Source: Gammaproteobacteria bacterium (GTDB lineage Bacteria > Pseudomonadota > Gammaproteobacteria > Pseudomonadales > Azotimanducaceae). Taken from it: a DNA stretch of 11,593 bases. The DNA lies in the NCBI GenBank assembly GCA_027293665.1, contig JAPUFN010000092.1, positions 1 through 11,593 on the forward strand. The letters run 5' to 3'. The position numbers were made by a program, and so were the translations under genes. Below, in pieces: positions 1-6,938 of this stretch (its first letter is position 1; each line of letters starts with the position of its first letter). The notes under the pieces are model-generated. The model was not told the DNA's origin, did not search any database, and saw only the letters and a program-made list of their open reading frames with translations.

Positions 1-423
1 GCCCATGGGTTGTGCGCTGTAGTCACCCGCATTCTCAAACGTCGTCCAGGCTTCATTGGAAAGGCGGGCTATTTCCGCCACATCTTCGTTGAACACGTAG
101 AACGAACGGAACACATAGATGCCGCTTTTCTCGCAGGGCACCGCCGTCACCGGACGCACGGTTGCGTCGAGGTGCTCGAGTTTGCGTACCTTCACAATGC
201 CACTCAGCCCTCTTGTGTATGCAGACAGCGGCAGGTCATTGCCAGTCGCAGCCACCACGATGAGTTCGTTACTCGCCACGCCGAACAAACCGTTGAACAT
301 TCCCCACACTGAGATATCAATCTGCTGCCATTGAGGAATGATTTGCGTGCGAAGGACATCGAGCAAAGCTCGATTGTCGCGACCCTTGCCACGTAGATGG
401 AGGTAACAATAACTTCCGCTCAT
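1..423 (-). CDS. NIPSNAP-like / dimeric alpha-beta barrel protein, C-terminus cut by window edge
   Basis: An open frame runs leftward from an ATG at 421-423 to the window edge, giving 141 residues without a stop. The ATG overlaps the transporter stop codon as ATGA (420-423), so translation is probably coupled; there is no clear Shine-Dalgarno of its own. The protein seems to hold two similar ferredoxin-like halves. One has a beta strand near residues 4-10, a helix at 17-34 and strands at 37-60. The second starts near 101 with the strand GIYVFRSFYVF and a helix around 113-130. That pattern fits NIPSNAP and related dimeric alpha-beta barrels, which are small, often uncharacterised proteins found beside catabolic genes. 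No catalytic residues can be assigned. The reading frame is well supported by the overlap and by coding-like composition; the family call is tentative and rests on fold-like pattern rather than a signature motif. Confidence 0.55.
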   Translation of the reverse strand, partial: MSGSYCYLHLRGKGRDNRALLDVLRTQIIPQWQQIDISVWGMFNGLFGVASNELIVVAATGNDLPLSAYTRGLSGIVKVRKLEHLDATVRPVTAVPCEKSGIYVFRSFYVFNEDVAEIARLSNEAWTTFENAGDYSAQPMG

Positions 424-1628
424 TTTTTCAACTGCCTGCTCATCCTTTTATACAAGGGTAGCGTCGGCAACAGCGAAAGCGCCGAGATTCCGAGCGCAAA
501 CCCGATCGACACATATTTCGCAAGTGCGCCAATCACTGGTCCACCGAATGATTGCCCGACGGAGTCTGCCTGTCCATAGATAGAAAAGAGAGTCGCCTTC
601 GCATCTTCCGGCAGCAATCGGTTCAACCAGGAAGTCATCAAGGGTCCGTAAGCAGATCGCAACGCTCCAACGAGCCAGTAACAAGCAAGCACAACAATGA
701 AGCTATCGAGGTTGGCGAGCAGCAGAACGCCCAGGCTAACACCCACAAGCAAGACAGATAGAATATTGGTCAATCGGAATTGATCTTCGAGGTCCACGCG
801 GCTGCGGGCGATGGTGGTTGCAGCCAAACCGAACGCACTGGAAACAGCAGCAATGATTCCCCACCAGGTTACGGAGTCCAGGCGACCGATGGCTGGGAAT
901 TCAAATTCGTCGAGCAGATAGGGCGTGAATAATCGATCGATTCCTTCACTGAACATTCCAAAGACCATCGTGATGGCGAGCATTGACACGAGCACGGGTC
1001 GACTGCGGATCTCGGTGACGCCTGACATGAAGGTCACGCGAACAGCCTGCCAGGTATCGCGCTGCACCACGGCGGTGGGTTGAAAATGATCTTCCCGCAT
1101 CAGGAACGACAGCGCGATTGCCAACACGATCAGGCCAATCGCGCCTGCGGCAATGGGGATCGCCAGGGAGATGTGGGCGAGTGCGACCGCACTCACAATG
1201 CCAACAAACGCCGCCGCGTGGGCGAGTTGCGACCCACGTAAAAAAGCTTCGTTAGCTCTGCTCACGCCCAGCTCCGAAGAAACCCAGGCTGCATATGCGC
1301 CAGAGATGAACGTGTAACCGAAGCCCCAGATGACCTGGGACAGAAGAATCGCATAGAAATTCGGCCAGACAACGATGACCAGAAATCCCAGGCCGACAAC
1401 CGCGTGCCCTACAATTACCGACAAGCGGCGACTCACGGTATCCGCCAGGACGCCGGTTGGAATCTCAAAAACGAACACCGAAAACTCCAGCACCGTCCCC
1501 ACTAGAACCATCTGCAGGGGATCAAGGCCCGCGACTTCGACCATGAAAACCAGATTGACAGTCACCATGCTGGCCCAACAGATGGCCCAGGCCATGCGCG
1601 CCAGCAGATAAAGTCGGTAACTATCCAT
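420..1628 (-). CDS. MFS transporter, DHA3/Tet-like drug or metabolite permease
   Basis: The product is a 402-residue inner-membrane protein of the major facilitator superfamily, the usual length for a 12-helix member. It is almost entirely alternating hydrophobic helices and short loops. The first helix covers about residues 8-32. The cytoplasmic loop between helices 2 and 3 carries the MFS motif A (GVLADTVSRR, residues 59-68), preceded by the EIPTG sequence typical of DHA3/Tet-type carriers. The longer central loop falls near residues 180-205. The C-terminus ends in basic residues, consistent with a cytoplasmic tail. Family knowledge allows proton-coupled efflux or uptake; the substrate cannot be read from sequence. 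It sits 83 bases downstream of the PPOX gene and overlaps the NIPSNAP-like gene by 4 bases, so it probably shares a transcript with both. The ATG at 1626-1628 has only a weak ribosome site. Confidence 0.9.
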   Translation of the reverse strand: MDSYRLYLLARMAWAICWASMVTVNLVFMVEVAGLDPLQMVLVGTVLEFSVFVFEIPTGVLADTVSRRLSVIVGHAVVGLGFLVIVVWPNFYAILLSQVIWGFGYTFISGAYAAWVSSELGVSRANEAFLRGSQLAHAAAFVGIVSAVALAHISLAIPIAAGAIGLIVLAIALSFLMREDHFQPTAVVQRDTWQAVRVTFMSGVTEIRSRPVLVSMLAITMVFGMFSEGIDRLFTPYLLDEFEFPAIGRLDSVTWWGIIAAVSSAFGLAATTIARSRVDLEDQFRLTNILSVLLVGVSLGVLLLANLDSFIVVLACYWLVGALRSAYGPLMTSWLNRLLPEDAKATLFSIYGQADSVGQSFGGPVIGALAKYVSIGFALGISALSLLPTLPLYKRMSRQLKK

Positions 1629-1711
1629 GAATCAGCCCACGAATCAGCGAGGCCCGATCAGCCGGCGGAAATTGGCGCGCCAGGTGCAGATATGATCAGA
1701 CCGTCTTCAAT

Positions 1712-2143
1712 TCAGCCTTCACGTTCCTGCACTTGTTTGCCGCTGACGCCGAGAGATGTGACCCGATCGAGATCGATCACCACCGCCACGCCATTTTTAT
1801 CCGGATCAAACTGGCGCTCGATCGGGTGCATTTCCTGATAGACCCGCTCGCGTTCCGCAGCGTCCGTCGCTACCCGGCAACGACCTTCGAACGTGTAGTA
1901 GACGCGAGATCCGATGTCGCCATAGATAAATGCAATATGCGGGTGTGCCGGCAGCGTCGTGAGCAACGCACCTGCCGGGTTGCGTACCCAGATTGCGAGC
2001 GCATCGACGGCGTGGACATGGGTGGAGCCGTAGAATGAGATGTGCGGCATGCCATCGGTGTCAACATAGGCAGCCGTCAGCGTTTTCTGATTATCGATCG
2101 CCGTTGCCAGCCGGTCAGTCATTTCTTCGCTCAATTCGATCAC
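1712..2143 (-). CDS. Pyridoxamine 5'-phosphate oxidase (PPOX)-class flavin-binding split-barrel protein
   Basis: This 143-residue protein matches the small PPOX split-barrel class, which binds FMN or F420 as a dimer and reduces or oxidises varied small substrates. The start codon is GTG at 2143, supported by an AGGCGG ribosome site 5 bases upstream; the alternative ATG at residue 8 has no comparable site. Family-like segments are LTAAYVDTDGMPHISFYGS (about 22-40), which is the first barrel strands and turn, IWVRNPAG (51-58), and HPHIAFIYGD followed by YYTFEGRCRV (67-91), which is the strand pair that usually contacts the flavin phosphate. The C-terminal strand VVIDLDRVTSLGV (121-133) is also typical. 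The gene lies 39 bases after the DUF3237 gene and is likely in the same operon. True pyridoxamine phosphate oxidase (PdxH) is longer and is not what is seen here. The cofactor and substrate are unknown. Confidence 0.8.
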   Translation of the reverse strand: MIELSEEMTDRLATAIDNQKTLTAAYVDTDGMPHISFYGSTHVHAVDALAIWVRNPAGALLTTLPAHPHIAFIYGDIGSRVYYTFEGRCRVATDAAERERVYQEMHPIERQFDPDKNGVAVVIDLDRVTSLGVSGKQVQEREG

Positions 2144-2148
2144 ATTAT

Positions 2149-2154
2149 CCGCCT
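2149..2154 (-). promoter_or_regulatory. Ribosome binding site that fixes the GTG start of the PPOX gene
   Basis: On the minus strand AGGCGG (one mismatch to AGGAGG) ends 5 bases before GTG at 2143. This spacing supports the GTG start over the downstream ATG at residue 8. Confidence 0.6.
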
Positions 2155-2182
2155 GTTACAAAAAGCGCACTGCAACACGCCG

Positions 2183-2641
2183 CTAGTCCCCCGGTGCGCA
2201 TTCGTAGACCTTGTAGAGCATGCCACCCTCGAGCAGCCGTCCTTCGGCTACCGCGACTACATGATTGAGCCAGCTGTAGCGTTCGTCACCGGTTTCGAAT
2301 CTCGGCTGTGTCACGAAGTAGCTGTCACCGAATTCGGTGGATGTGCCATTCGCGAAAGCTTCGCGGACCTTATCGGTGTACTCCAGAATCCCCGTGTAGT
2401 GCATGTAGATATGCGCTCCATCATTCGTGGCCAGCGTAAGACGGACATCGATGTGCCCCGCTCCGGTGCTATCAAGGAGCACCCAATCCGCTCCCGGTGT
2501 GAGAATCTGACCACTGAGCCTCTCACCGGCAAAACTTCCGCCGGTGACCTCAGCGATGACCCTCGTACCAAACGGCCCATTGCCGATCATAGTGCTTGAG
2601 CCTATGCGTCCCTGCATTTCGAAAAGTGGTGTCAGTTTCAT
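2183..2641 (-). CDS. DUF3237 domain-containing protein
   Basis: The protein is 152 residues, the usual size for a stand-alone DUF3237 protein. The family signature is clear. It has GTRVIAEVTGGSFAGERLSG at residues 25-44, GADW at 50-53, DVRLTLATNDGAHIYMHYTG at 65-84, and the terminal strand SWLNHVVAVAEGRL at 123-136. DUF3237 forms a beta-barrel-like fold of unknown activity, and members recur in catabolic clusters. The ATG at 2641 is preceded by an AGGGAG ribosome site about 7 bases upstream. No signal peptide or membrane segment is seen, so it should be cytoplasmic. It is the second gene of the leftward string, 147 bases below the ketopantoate-reductase-like gene and 39 bases above the PPOX gene. 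Aspartate and histidine residues in the 65-81 segment could be functional, but this cannot be shown from sequence. Confidence 0.88.
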   Translation of the reverse strand: MKLTPLFEMQGRIGSSTMIGNGPFGTRVIAEVTGGSFAGERLSGQILTPGADWVLLDSTGAGHIDVRLTLATNDGAHIYMHYTGILEYTDKVREAFANGTSTEFGDSYFVTQPRFETGDERYSWLNHVVAVAEGRLLEGGMLYKVYECAPGD

Positions 2642-2788
2642 CTGCTGCTCCCTGCGGCAAGACCCTGTTTCGCGATCAGGTCAGAGTGTGGCCCATTCAC
2701 CAAAATACCAGAAATCGCGTCGCGCTTATCCGGTTGGGGGAATTTCACGAAAGCACTGCCATGCGAAGCATATCGAGCAGTCTCTTGT

Positions 2789-3814
2789 TCAGACTCCGGC
2801 GCGCTCGATTTCCTCAAGAATGGCCGCGGTCGTTACGCTGCCAGCTGCGAGATTGTCCCGTAACAGTCGTCTGGCCAGATTCTGACAAACCTGATTGGCC
2901 GGTGTGGGAACTCCGAAGCGCCGTCCCAGCCAGACGATCTCGCCGTTGAGATAGTCGGTTTCAATGTTGCCGGTCCCCCGAAGTATGCTCTGCCATGAGG
3001 AGCCACCCACTCGCGGAAAACCAGGCACATCGACCATCGTGTAGGCGTCCTTGCGACGAGCCCGGACTTCGTCGCGCGTGGCGCAATCAATTCCCGCCGC
3101 CGCATAACAAGCCAGCGCCTCCTTTCTCAGCATTCTGCCGATCGATTTCACATCATCGGCAGCACTATCATCCGCTGCGCTGTCGGCCGTGGCTTGATCG
3201 ATCTGCTCCGGAGTAGTCGCCGCCTGCACTGAGTTCCCCAGATTGCCGAGAAGCTTTGCGTATTTCTGCCGCATCACCGCGGCATCTGGCTGTGCGCTGA
3301 ATCCAGCCTGTTCGAGCAAACCCGTCAGTTCGTCCACCACACCGTCAACGCCCTCAGGATATCGGCCTGTGTCGAGAATTCCGCCGACACCCTGACCGTA
3401 TGTGACCACCTCGCCCGCTCGCAGATGCGACGCGGGAAGGTTGATCAGCATCCCGTAGACATTCGGAAATCGGCGCAACGCCATTTCTTCATTTGCGACG
3501 CCGTTTTGACCGCACACAACCGCCACGGATTCAGGCGCGCTCAGCGCGAGCGTTTCAAGTGCATCGGTCGTGTGCTGAGACTTCATTGTCAGTATCACCA
3601 GGTCAGCCGGACGCCACTCGACCTCGCCAGGGCCGGCGACCGCCGGGATCGCCAGCTGAAAATCACCATCCGGTGCCACAAAGCGTAGTCCTGACGCCTG
3701 CAGTGCCGCCAGATGCGCACCACGCGCGATCAGCACCACTTGCGTCCCCTGCTGCCATAACCGCGCCCCGATCGTGCCACCCACACCACCGGCGCCATAG
3801 ATAATGACCCGCAT
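2789..3814 (-). CDS. Ketopantoate reductase-family (PanE/ApbA) NADP-dependent dehydrogenase
   Basis: The product is 341 residues from the ATG at 3814, somewhat longer than E. coli PanE (about 300). An N-terminal Rossmann fold begins at once with the dinucleotide motif GAGGVGG (residues 7-13). LVILTMKSQHT (72-82) and CGQNGV (101-106) are the family's nicotinamide-side segments. The C-terminal helical domain has KYAKLLGN (184-191), where K187 aligns with the PanE catalytic lysine, and ETDYLNGEI (285-293), where E285 matches the substrate-binding glutamate. The SSWQSILRG segment (272-280) is also characteristic. An alanine/aspartate-rich insertion with a duplicated SAADD unit lies at 212-221. 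PanE reduces 2-dehydropantoate to pantoate. However, the neighbours are accessory oxidative genes rather than pantothenate genes, so this paralogue may act on another 2-oxo or beta-hydroxy acid. It is the first gene of the leftward set. Confidence 0.88.
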   Translation of the reverse strand: MRVIIYGAGGVGGTIGARLWQQGTQVVLIARGAHLAALQASGLRFVAPDGDFQLAIPAVAGPGEVEWRPADLVILTMKSQHTTDALETLALSAPESVAVVCGQNGVANEEMALRRFPNVYGMLINLPASHLRAGEVVTYGQGVGGILDTGRYPEGVDGVVDELTGLLEQAGFSAQPDAAVMRQKYAKLLGNLGNSVQAATTPEQIDQATADSAADDSAADDVKSIGRMLRKEALACYAAAGIDCATRDEVRARRKDAYTMVDVPGFPRVGGSSWQSILRGTGNIETDYLNGEIVWLGRRFGVPTPANQVCQNLARRLLRDNLAAGSVTTAAILEEIERAGV

Positions 3815-3819
3815 GAAAT

Positions 3820-3827
3820 CTCCTCCC
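3820..3827 (-). promoter_or_regulatory. Strong Shine-Dalgarno deciding the dehydrogenase start
   Basis: GGGAGGAG on the minus strand ends 5 bases before the ATG at 3814. An upstream in-frame TTG at 3829 overlaps this site and would add five residues before the conserved MRVIIYGAGG start, so the ATG is preferred. Confidence 0.75.
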
Positions 3828-3844
3828 AAACTACAGTTCGCGAT

Positions 3845-3868
3845 AAACCGCGTTAGAATATTTCACAA
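3845..3868 (-). promoter_or_regulatory. Weak candidate promoter for the leftward operon
   Basis: The 76-base divergent spacer contains, on the minus strand, TTGTGA (3863-3868) and TATCGC about 17 bases further on. The match to sigma-70 is 4/6 and 3/6, so it is only suggestive. On the plus strand TAGAAT (3854-3859) could be a -10 for the oxygenase gene, but no -35 is visible at the right distance. Confidence 0.22.
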
Positions 3869-3890
3869 GTTTCCGGCAAGGCGCGCCTGA

Positions 3891-4742
3891 ATGCTACGAC
3901 GGGTGAAAGGTTATCTGTTGCCGCGAACCGATCGGGTAACCGCTGCGACTCAGGAACTACAGGATCAGGGCTTCACAATACTGCGGGGCGCGTTCGCTGC
4001 AGCCGAAATCGCAGCACTTATTGCAGAAATCGATCAGGTCTACATCGATCATCCTGCAGACGCCCGTGCGGCGGCTGTGCGGGATCCCGCCGACGATGAA
4101 GACTTTCGCTACGCCATGTTCAACAGATCCGCCCTCGCACAGAAGGCGATCGCACACGAGCCCATTTTGAGCACGATCGAACCGTTGCTCGGCGAAGACT
4201 GTCACGTCATCGCCAATACGTGCTGGCGCAATCCGGCACGGCGAAGCACTACACACGGTGGTGGATTCTGGCACATTGACGCCGGACCCCACGTGCCGCG
4301 GCCGCGGGACATTGCCTGGGATGAGCGGATCCCCTATCCCATCTTCGTCATCGGTGCACACATCTATCTGCAGGACTGCCCCCTGACATGCGGGCCCACG
4401 GGCTTCATTCCCGGGAGCCACAAATCCGGCCGCCCGCCACCAGCAGAACGTCTCGAGGACATCGACCTCGATTACGAAGAGCACAAAGTTGTGCCCGCAG
4501 TTGCCCAGGCGGGTGACGTCTGTCTCTTTGTCTCAGACGTGTGGCACCGCAGGCTGCCGGCAGATGCTGCTGACAAGGGACGGTATTTTCTGCAGGCTCA
4601 CTACGGTCGGCGCGATATCGCTCAGCGGGTCCTGCCGACAAGCGAGGTCAACCACGTGACCGAATCGGCGCAGGCACGGATCACTTCCAAACGTGAAAGC
4701 CAGCTCCTCGGACTACACGACAACTTCTTTTACGACGGTTGA
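3891..4742 (+). CDS. Phytanoyl-CoA dioxygenase (PhyH)-family Fe(II)/2-oxoglutarate oxygenase
   Basis: This 283-residue cytoplasmic protein fits the bacterial PhyH family, non-haem iron oxygenases that couple 2-oxoglutarate decarboxylation to substrate hydroxylation. The double-stranded beta-helix core shows the iron-binding HxD motif in FWHIDAG (H128, D130) and a distal histidine in VWHRR (H219). R231 in GRYFLQAHYGRR is the likely 2-oxoglutarate carboxylate ligand. GPTGFIPGSHKSGRPP (168-183) is the characteristic PhyH loop before the second half of the barrel. The N-terminal helix and strand (QELQDQGFTILRGAF, 21-35) are also typical. The ATG at 3891 begins 76 bases from the divergent dehydrogenase gene; no strong ribosome site is seen. 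It converges with the flavoprotein gene, leaving 44 bases between stops. The substrate is unknown, since family members act on acyl-CoAs, ectoine, halogenated and natural-product scaffolds. Confidence 0.88.
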   Translation: MLRRVKGYLLPRTDRVTAATQELQDQGFTILRGAFAAAEIAALIAEIDQVYIDHPADARAAAVRDPADDEDFRYAMFNRSALAQKAIAHEPILSTIEPLLGEDCHVIANTCWRNPARRSTTHGGGFWHIDAGPHVPRPRDIAWDERIPYPIFVIGAHIYLQDCPLTCGPTGFIPGSHKSGRPPPAERLEDIDLDYEEHKVVPAVAQAGDVCLFVSDVWHRRLPADAADKGRYFLQAHYGRRDIAQRVLPTSEVNHVTESAQARITSKRESQLLGLHDNFFYDG

Positions 4743-4757
4743 CTCAGCAAACCACCC

Positions 4758-4786
4758 GTCCGCCTCCTGGCCTGCATGCAGCGGAC
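4758..4786. repeat. Short inverted repeat between convergent stop codons
   Basis: GTCCGC (4758-4763) and GCGGAC (4781-4786) form a 6-bp stem with a 17-base loop that itself contains the palindrome TGCATGCA. It lies exactly between the stops of the two convergent genes. There is no T-tract on either side, so a role as a bidirectional terminator is only possible. Confidence 0.25.
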
Positions 4787-5962
4787 TCAGCGCAGCATCA
4801 GTGGATAGTCCAGGACTGCATCCCAGTAAAGTTGCGCCACGCTACCGTAACGGCTCTCGTTGGCAAAGCCGTGGTGGCGCAGCGTTTCCATGTCGCGAAC
4901 GATGCGTTCGAGTGGCCGTTCGGAATAGATAACCGATGTTCCTGCCGCATCGGCCACCCAACGCACGACAAGCGCCGAGCTCTGCACCGCGTGCGTCCCC
5001 GCAAGATAGAGATCCGCCTTCTGCGCTGGCGTTGCCGCCTCGCCAGCCTGGGCACGTTCCCAGGCCACGGCCAAAGCGTCCAGGAAGTAGGCGCGGCTGG
5101 AGCGAAATGTCGCCAGAGCGCGGCCATATTTGATCTGAGCAATGGAGCGAAACTTGAGCTTCTCGCCTTCGGCATAGGGTGTTTTGCCCTGTGCAAGATC
5201 CGCAAGCTCTGCAAGCGCCCGCTCGGCGAGTACTAAAGTGACCGGAACATAGGTTGCGAACAGAACCCTGCTTGGGCAGAGATACAGTGCTCCGGAGTAC
5301 AACGCATTGCGTACGCCCGGCGGTTCCTGCATCGCGACAAGCTGCGTAGCCGGCACCCAGACATCTGTAACCCGCACATCGTTACTTCCCGTGCCGCGCA
5401 TTCCCAGCGACTGCCAGTTATCGAGAATTTCACACTCAGCCATCGGCAGTACCGACATCATGAAGTCTTCACCCACCATGACCGGCGAACAGAACCACTG
5501 TGCGTGATGACACCCGCTGACGAAGCTATTGACGCCATTGACGCGAAAACCGTCACCTTCCGCTACGGCAGTCAACTGCTTGTTGCCGCTCGCAGCGATG
5601 ATCGTCGCTGGATCCTGCAGCAGTTCCGCAACGAGTGTTTCAGGCCAGTAGGCCGCCATCAACTTAACGGCATTGGCAACCATCACGAACCAGGCAGCGG
5701 AGGTGTCAACGAACGCCAGGCGTTCAGTAACCGCCGCGCAGGTCAGCGGATCCACCTCCAGACCACCGAGCGAGGCAGGAAGATAGAGGCGAGAGACGCC
5801 CGCATCGACCATCGCAGCAACCGCCCGCTCACTCAGACGCCCGCGGCTTTCCGCCCCGGCGCGCTCCTCCTCCAGTAGCGGCAGGATAGCGTCGATTGCT
5901 TCGAGCAAGTCAGCGGTCGCCGCGTTGGCCAGTTGCGGAAATTCAGCCGCAGTCATCACCAT
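4787..5962 (-). CDS. Acyl-CoA dehydrogenase-fold flavoprotein, probably a flavin-dependent monooxygenase (HsaA/DszC-like)
   Basis: The protein is 391 residues, normal for the acyl-CoA dehydrogenase fold. The N-terminal helical domain (about 10-115) is followed by a beta domain with the flavin-contact segment WQSLGMRGTGSNDV (183-196) and VWVPATQLV (201-209). A C-terminal four-helix domain begins near 225. In true short and medium chain dehydrogenases a catalytic glutamate lies nine residues after the conserved RD near the C-terminus (Y-E-G-T). Here RD is at 356-357 and the aligned position is G365 within LRHHGF. This loss, plus the histidine pair, resembles two-component flavin monooxygenases of the HsaA, DszC and HPA-hydroxylase group. 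Those use reduced flavin supplied by a partner reductase to hydroxylate substrates. Two in-frame ATGs (5962 and 5956) are possible starts; neither has a strong ribosome site. A nitroalkane-oxidase-like or isovaleryl-type dehydrogenase role cannot be excluded. Confidence 0.82.
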   Translation of the reverse strand: MVMTAAEFPQLANAATADLLEAIDAILPLLEEERAGAESRGRLSERAVAAMVDAGVSRLYLPASLGGLEVDPLTCAAVTERLAFVDTSAAWFVMVANAVKLMAAYWPETLVAELLQDPATIIAASGNKQLTAVAEGDGFRVNGVNSFVSGCHHAQWFCSPVMVGEDFMMSVLPMAECEILDNWQSLGMRGTGSNDVRVTDVWVPATQLVAMQEPPGVRNALYSGALYLCPSRVLFATYVPVTLVLAERALAELADLAQGKTPYAEGEKLKFRSIAQIKYGRALATFRSSRAYFLDALAVAWERAQAGEAATPAQKADLYLAGTHAVQSSALVVRWVADAAGTSVIYSERPLERIVRDMETLRHHGFANESRYGSVAQLYWDAVLDYPLMLR

Positions 5963-6091
5963 TCAGGAGGTCCCTTCGAGTTTTTGTGTCACCGCATTGA
6001 GAATATGCCACGTCTGGATTGCTACACAACGCACAGTTCTGGCGGCCACCGCAAGTTAGCATTCTGCGACGATGGTATTGTAGGACAAACC

Positions 6092-6511
6092 ATGGCTACG
6101 GCTTACTACATCAGCAAGGACGAAGCCCTCATCACCGTTCGCATCGACGAGCAAATCGATCTGCGCGCGCTGCTTGTGGTGACGAACAACCTGCTCAGCG
6201 ACGCCGACTATGATCCCGCGCTCGCGTTGCTCCTCGATCTCAGGGGGATGCAGTTGGACCTGACCGCAGCCAAGAAGGACTCGTTCAACGAATTCAACGA
6301 GTTCATAATTGCGCAATTCGGCAGCGGCCGTCAGGCAAGCTCTGCGGTTGTCATCGACCCGGATCTCGAAGCCAATCTCTGTGCTGCGATTTACAAGCTG
6401 TGTTGCGCCATCAAGGCCACGGAGCTGTTCGATGATTACGATCTCGCCCTGAAGTGGTTATTCAAGCGGGAACTGGGACTCGCGCAGGCAGGCAAGGTCA
6501 AGCAGGCCTGA
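6092..6511 (+). CDS. SpoIIAA/STAS-like small protein of unknown function
   Basis: The likely start is the ATG at 6092, preceded by AGGA 6 bases upstream, giving 139 residues. A longer in-frame start at 5933 lies inside the divergent flavoprotein gene and is rejected. The sequence shows alternating strands and helices: a strand pair at 4-17, a helix at 24-36, then DYDPALALLLDLRG (39-52), which is the central strand ending at a conserved-looking D-L-R. A helix follows near 60-77, then ASSAVVIDPD (82-91) and helix 92-108. It ends in LFDDYDLALKWLFK (112-125), which resembles the F-x-D-x-x-x-A-x-x-W-L tail of SpoIIAA-like STAS/SEC14 proteins. Some relatives bind lipids or act in partner-switching, but nothing here defines a ligand. 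It is probably monocistronic, flanked by oppositely oriented genes on both sides. Confidence 0.7.
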   Translation: MATAYYISKDEALITVRIDEQIDLRALLVVTNNLLSDADYDPALALLLDLRGMQLDLTAAKKDSFNEFNEFIIAQFGSGRQASSAVVIDPDLEANLCAAIYKLCCAIKATELFDDYDLALKWLFKRELGLAQAGKVKQA

Positions 6512-6566
6512 TCACTATGCCCCCCGGCTTACGCAGCCACGCCAGTAGCAGGCAATCTTCCTGCGG

Positions 6567-6695
6567 TTATTGCAGCAGCAGGATGCCGCCCACAATTGCA
6601 CCCATCACCGCCCAGAAAAGATAAGGGCTCAGATAGGCGATAACTCTTGCTGCAGTGTCGTTCGAGCGAACATATCGCTCTTCCTGCCCATTCAT
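6567..6695 (-). CDS. 42-residue single-span membrane protein (small ORF)
   Basis: A small ORF from ATG 6695 encodes a hydrophilic N-terminus (MNGQEERYVRSNDTAA) followed by one hydrophobic segment at about residues 18-42 (VIAYLSPYLFWAVMGAIVG and the LLLQ end). A strong GGGGGAG ribosome site (6702-6708) sits 6 bases upstream, which selects this ATG over an in-frame ATG two codons earlier that directly abuts the site. The start of the open frame extends to 6773, but that upstream part is proline/arginine-rich and unlike a gene. The topology would be N-in or N-out with the helix at the extreme C-terminus, like a tail-anchored peptide. I do not recognise a family. It lies 55 bases beyond the stop of the STAS-like gene, on the opposite strand. 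The support is the ribosome site plus the clean transmembrane helix; conservation would decide. Confidence 0.5.
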   Translation of the reverse strand: MNGQEERYVRSNDTAARVIAYLSPYLFWAVMGAIVGGILLLQ

Positions 6696-6701
6696 GGACA
6701 T

Positions 6702-6708
6702 CTCCCCC
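6702..6708 (-). promoter_or_regulatory. Ribosome binding site of the small membrane ORF
   Basis: GGGGGAG on the minus strand, 6 bases before ATG 6695. It is one of the strongest Shine-Dalgarno matches in the window and the main reason for calling the short ORF. Confidence 0.5.
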
Positions 6709-6938
6709 TGATACGGACTCCACCCGGCATCTCCCGGCTCCCTTGCTGCACTCCTCAACCCGGAGTGTCGCAACCGGTCCGATGCCCACGTACGGCGTCT
6801 GAATCGTTCAGAGGCAACCCGCCAAAGCGCGGGTAGTCAGTCCATGTCCGGGTTAGCTGCACAAAGCACAAACCCGCTCGCCTGTATGAAGGTTTTACTC
6901 CTCACATCGGCAGGCAGCAAACCCAGAACTGCAAAACG

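Noticed and set aside
2042..2599. A 185-residue plus-strand open frame across the PPOX/DUF3237 region
   Set aside because: It is the complement of DUF3237 coding sequence with strong family motifs; no motif of its own.
3957..4484. A 175-residue minus-strand open frame opposite the PhyH gene
   Set aside because: The plus-strand frame carries the iron-ligand motif and family loops, so the minus frame is a shadow.
5933..6091. N-terminal extension of the STAS-like protein from an ATG at 5933
   Set aside because: It would overlap the divergent flavoprotein start, the added residues are not family-like, and a well-spaced AGGA precedes the ATG at 6092.
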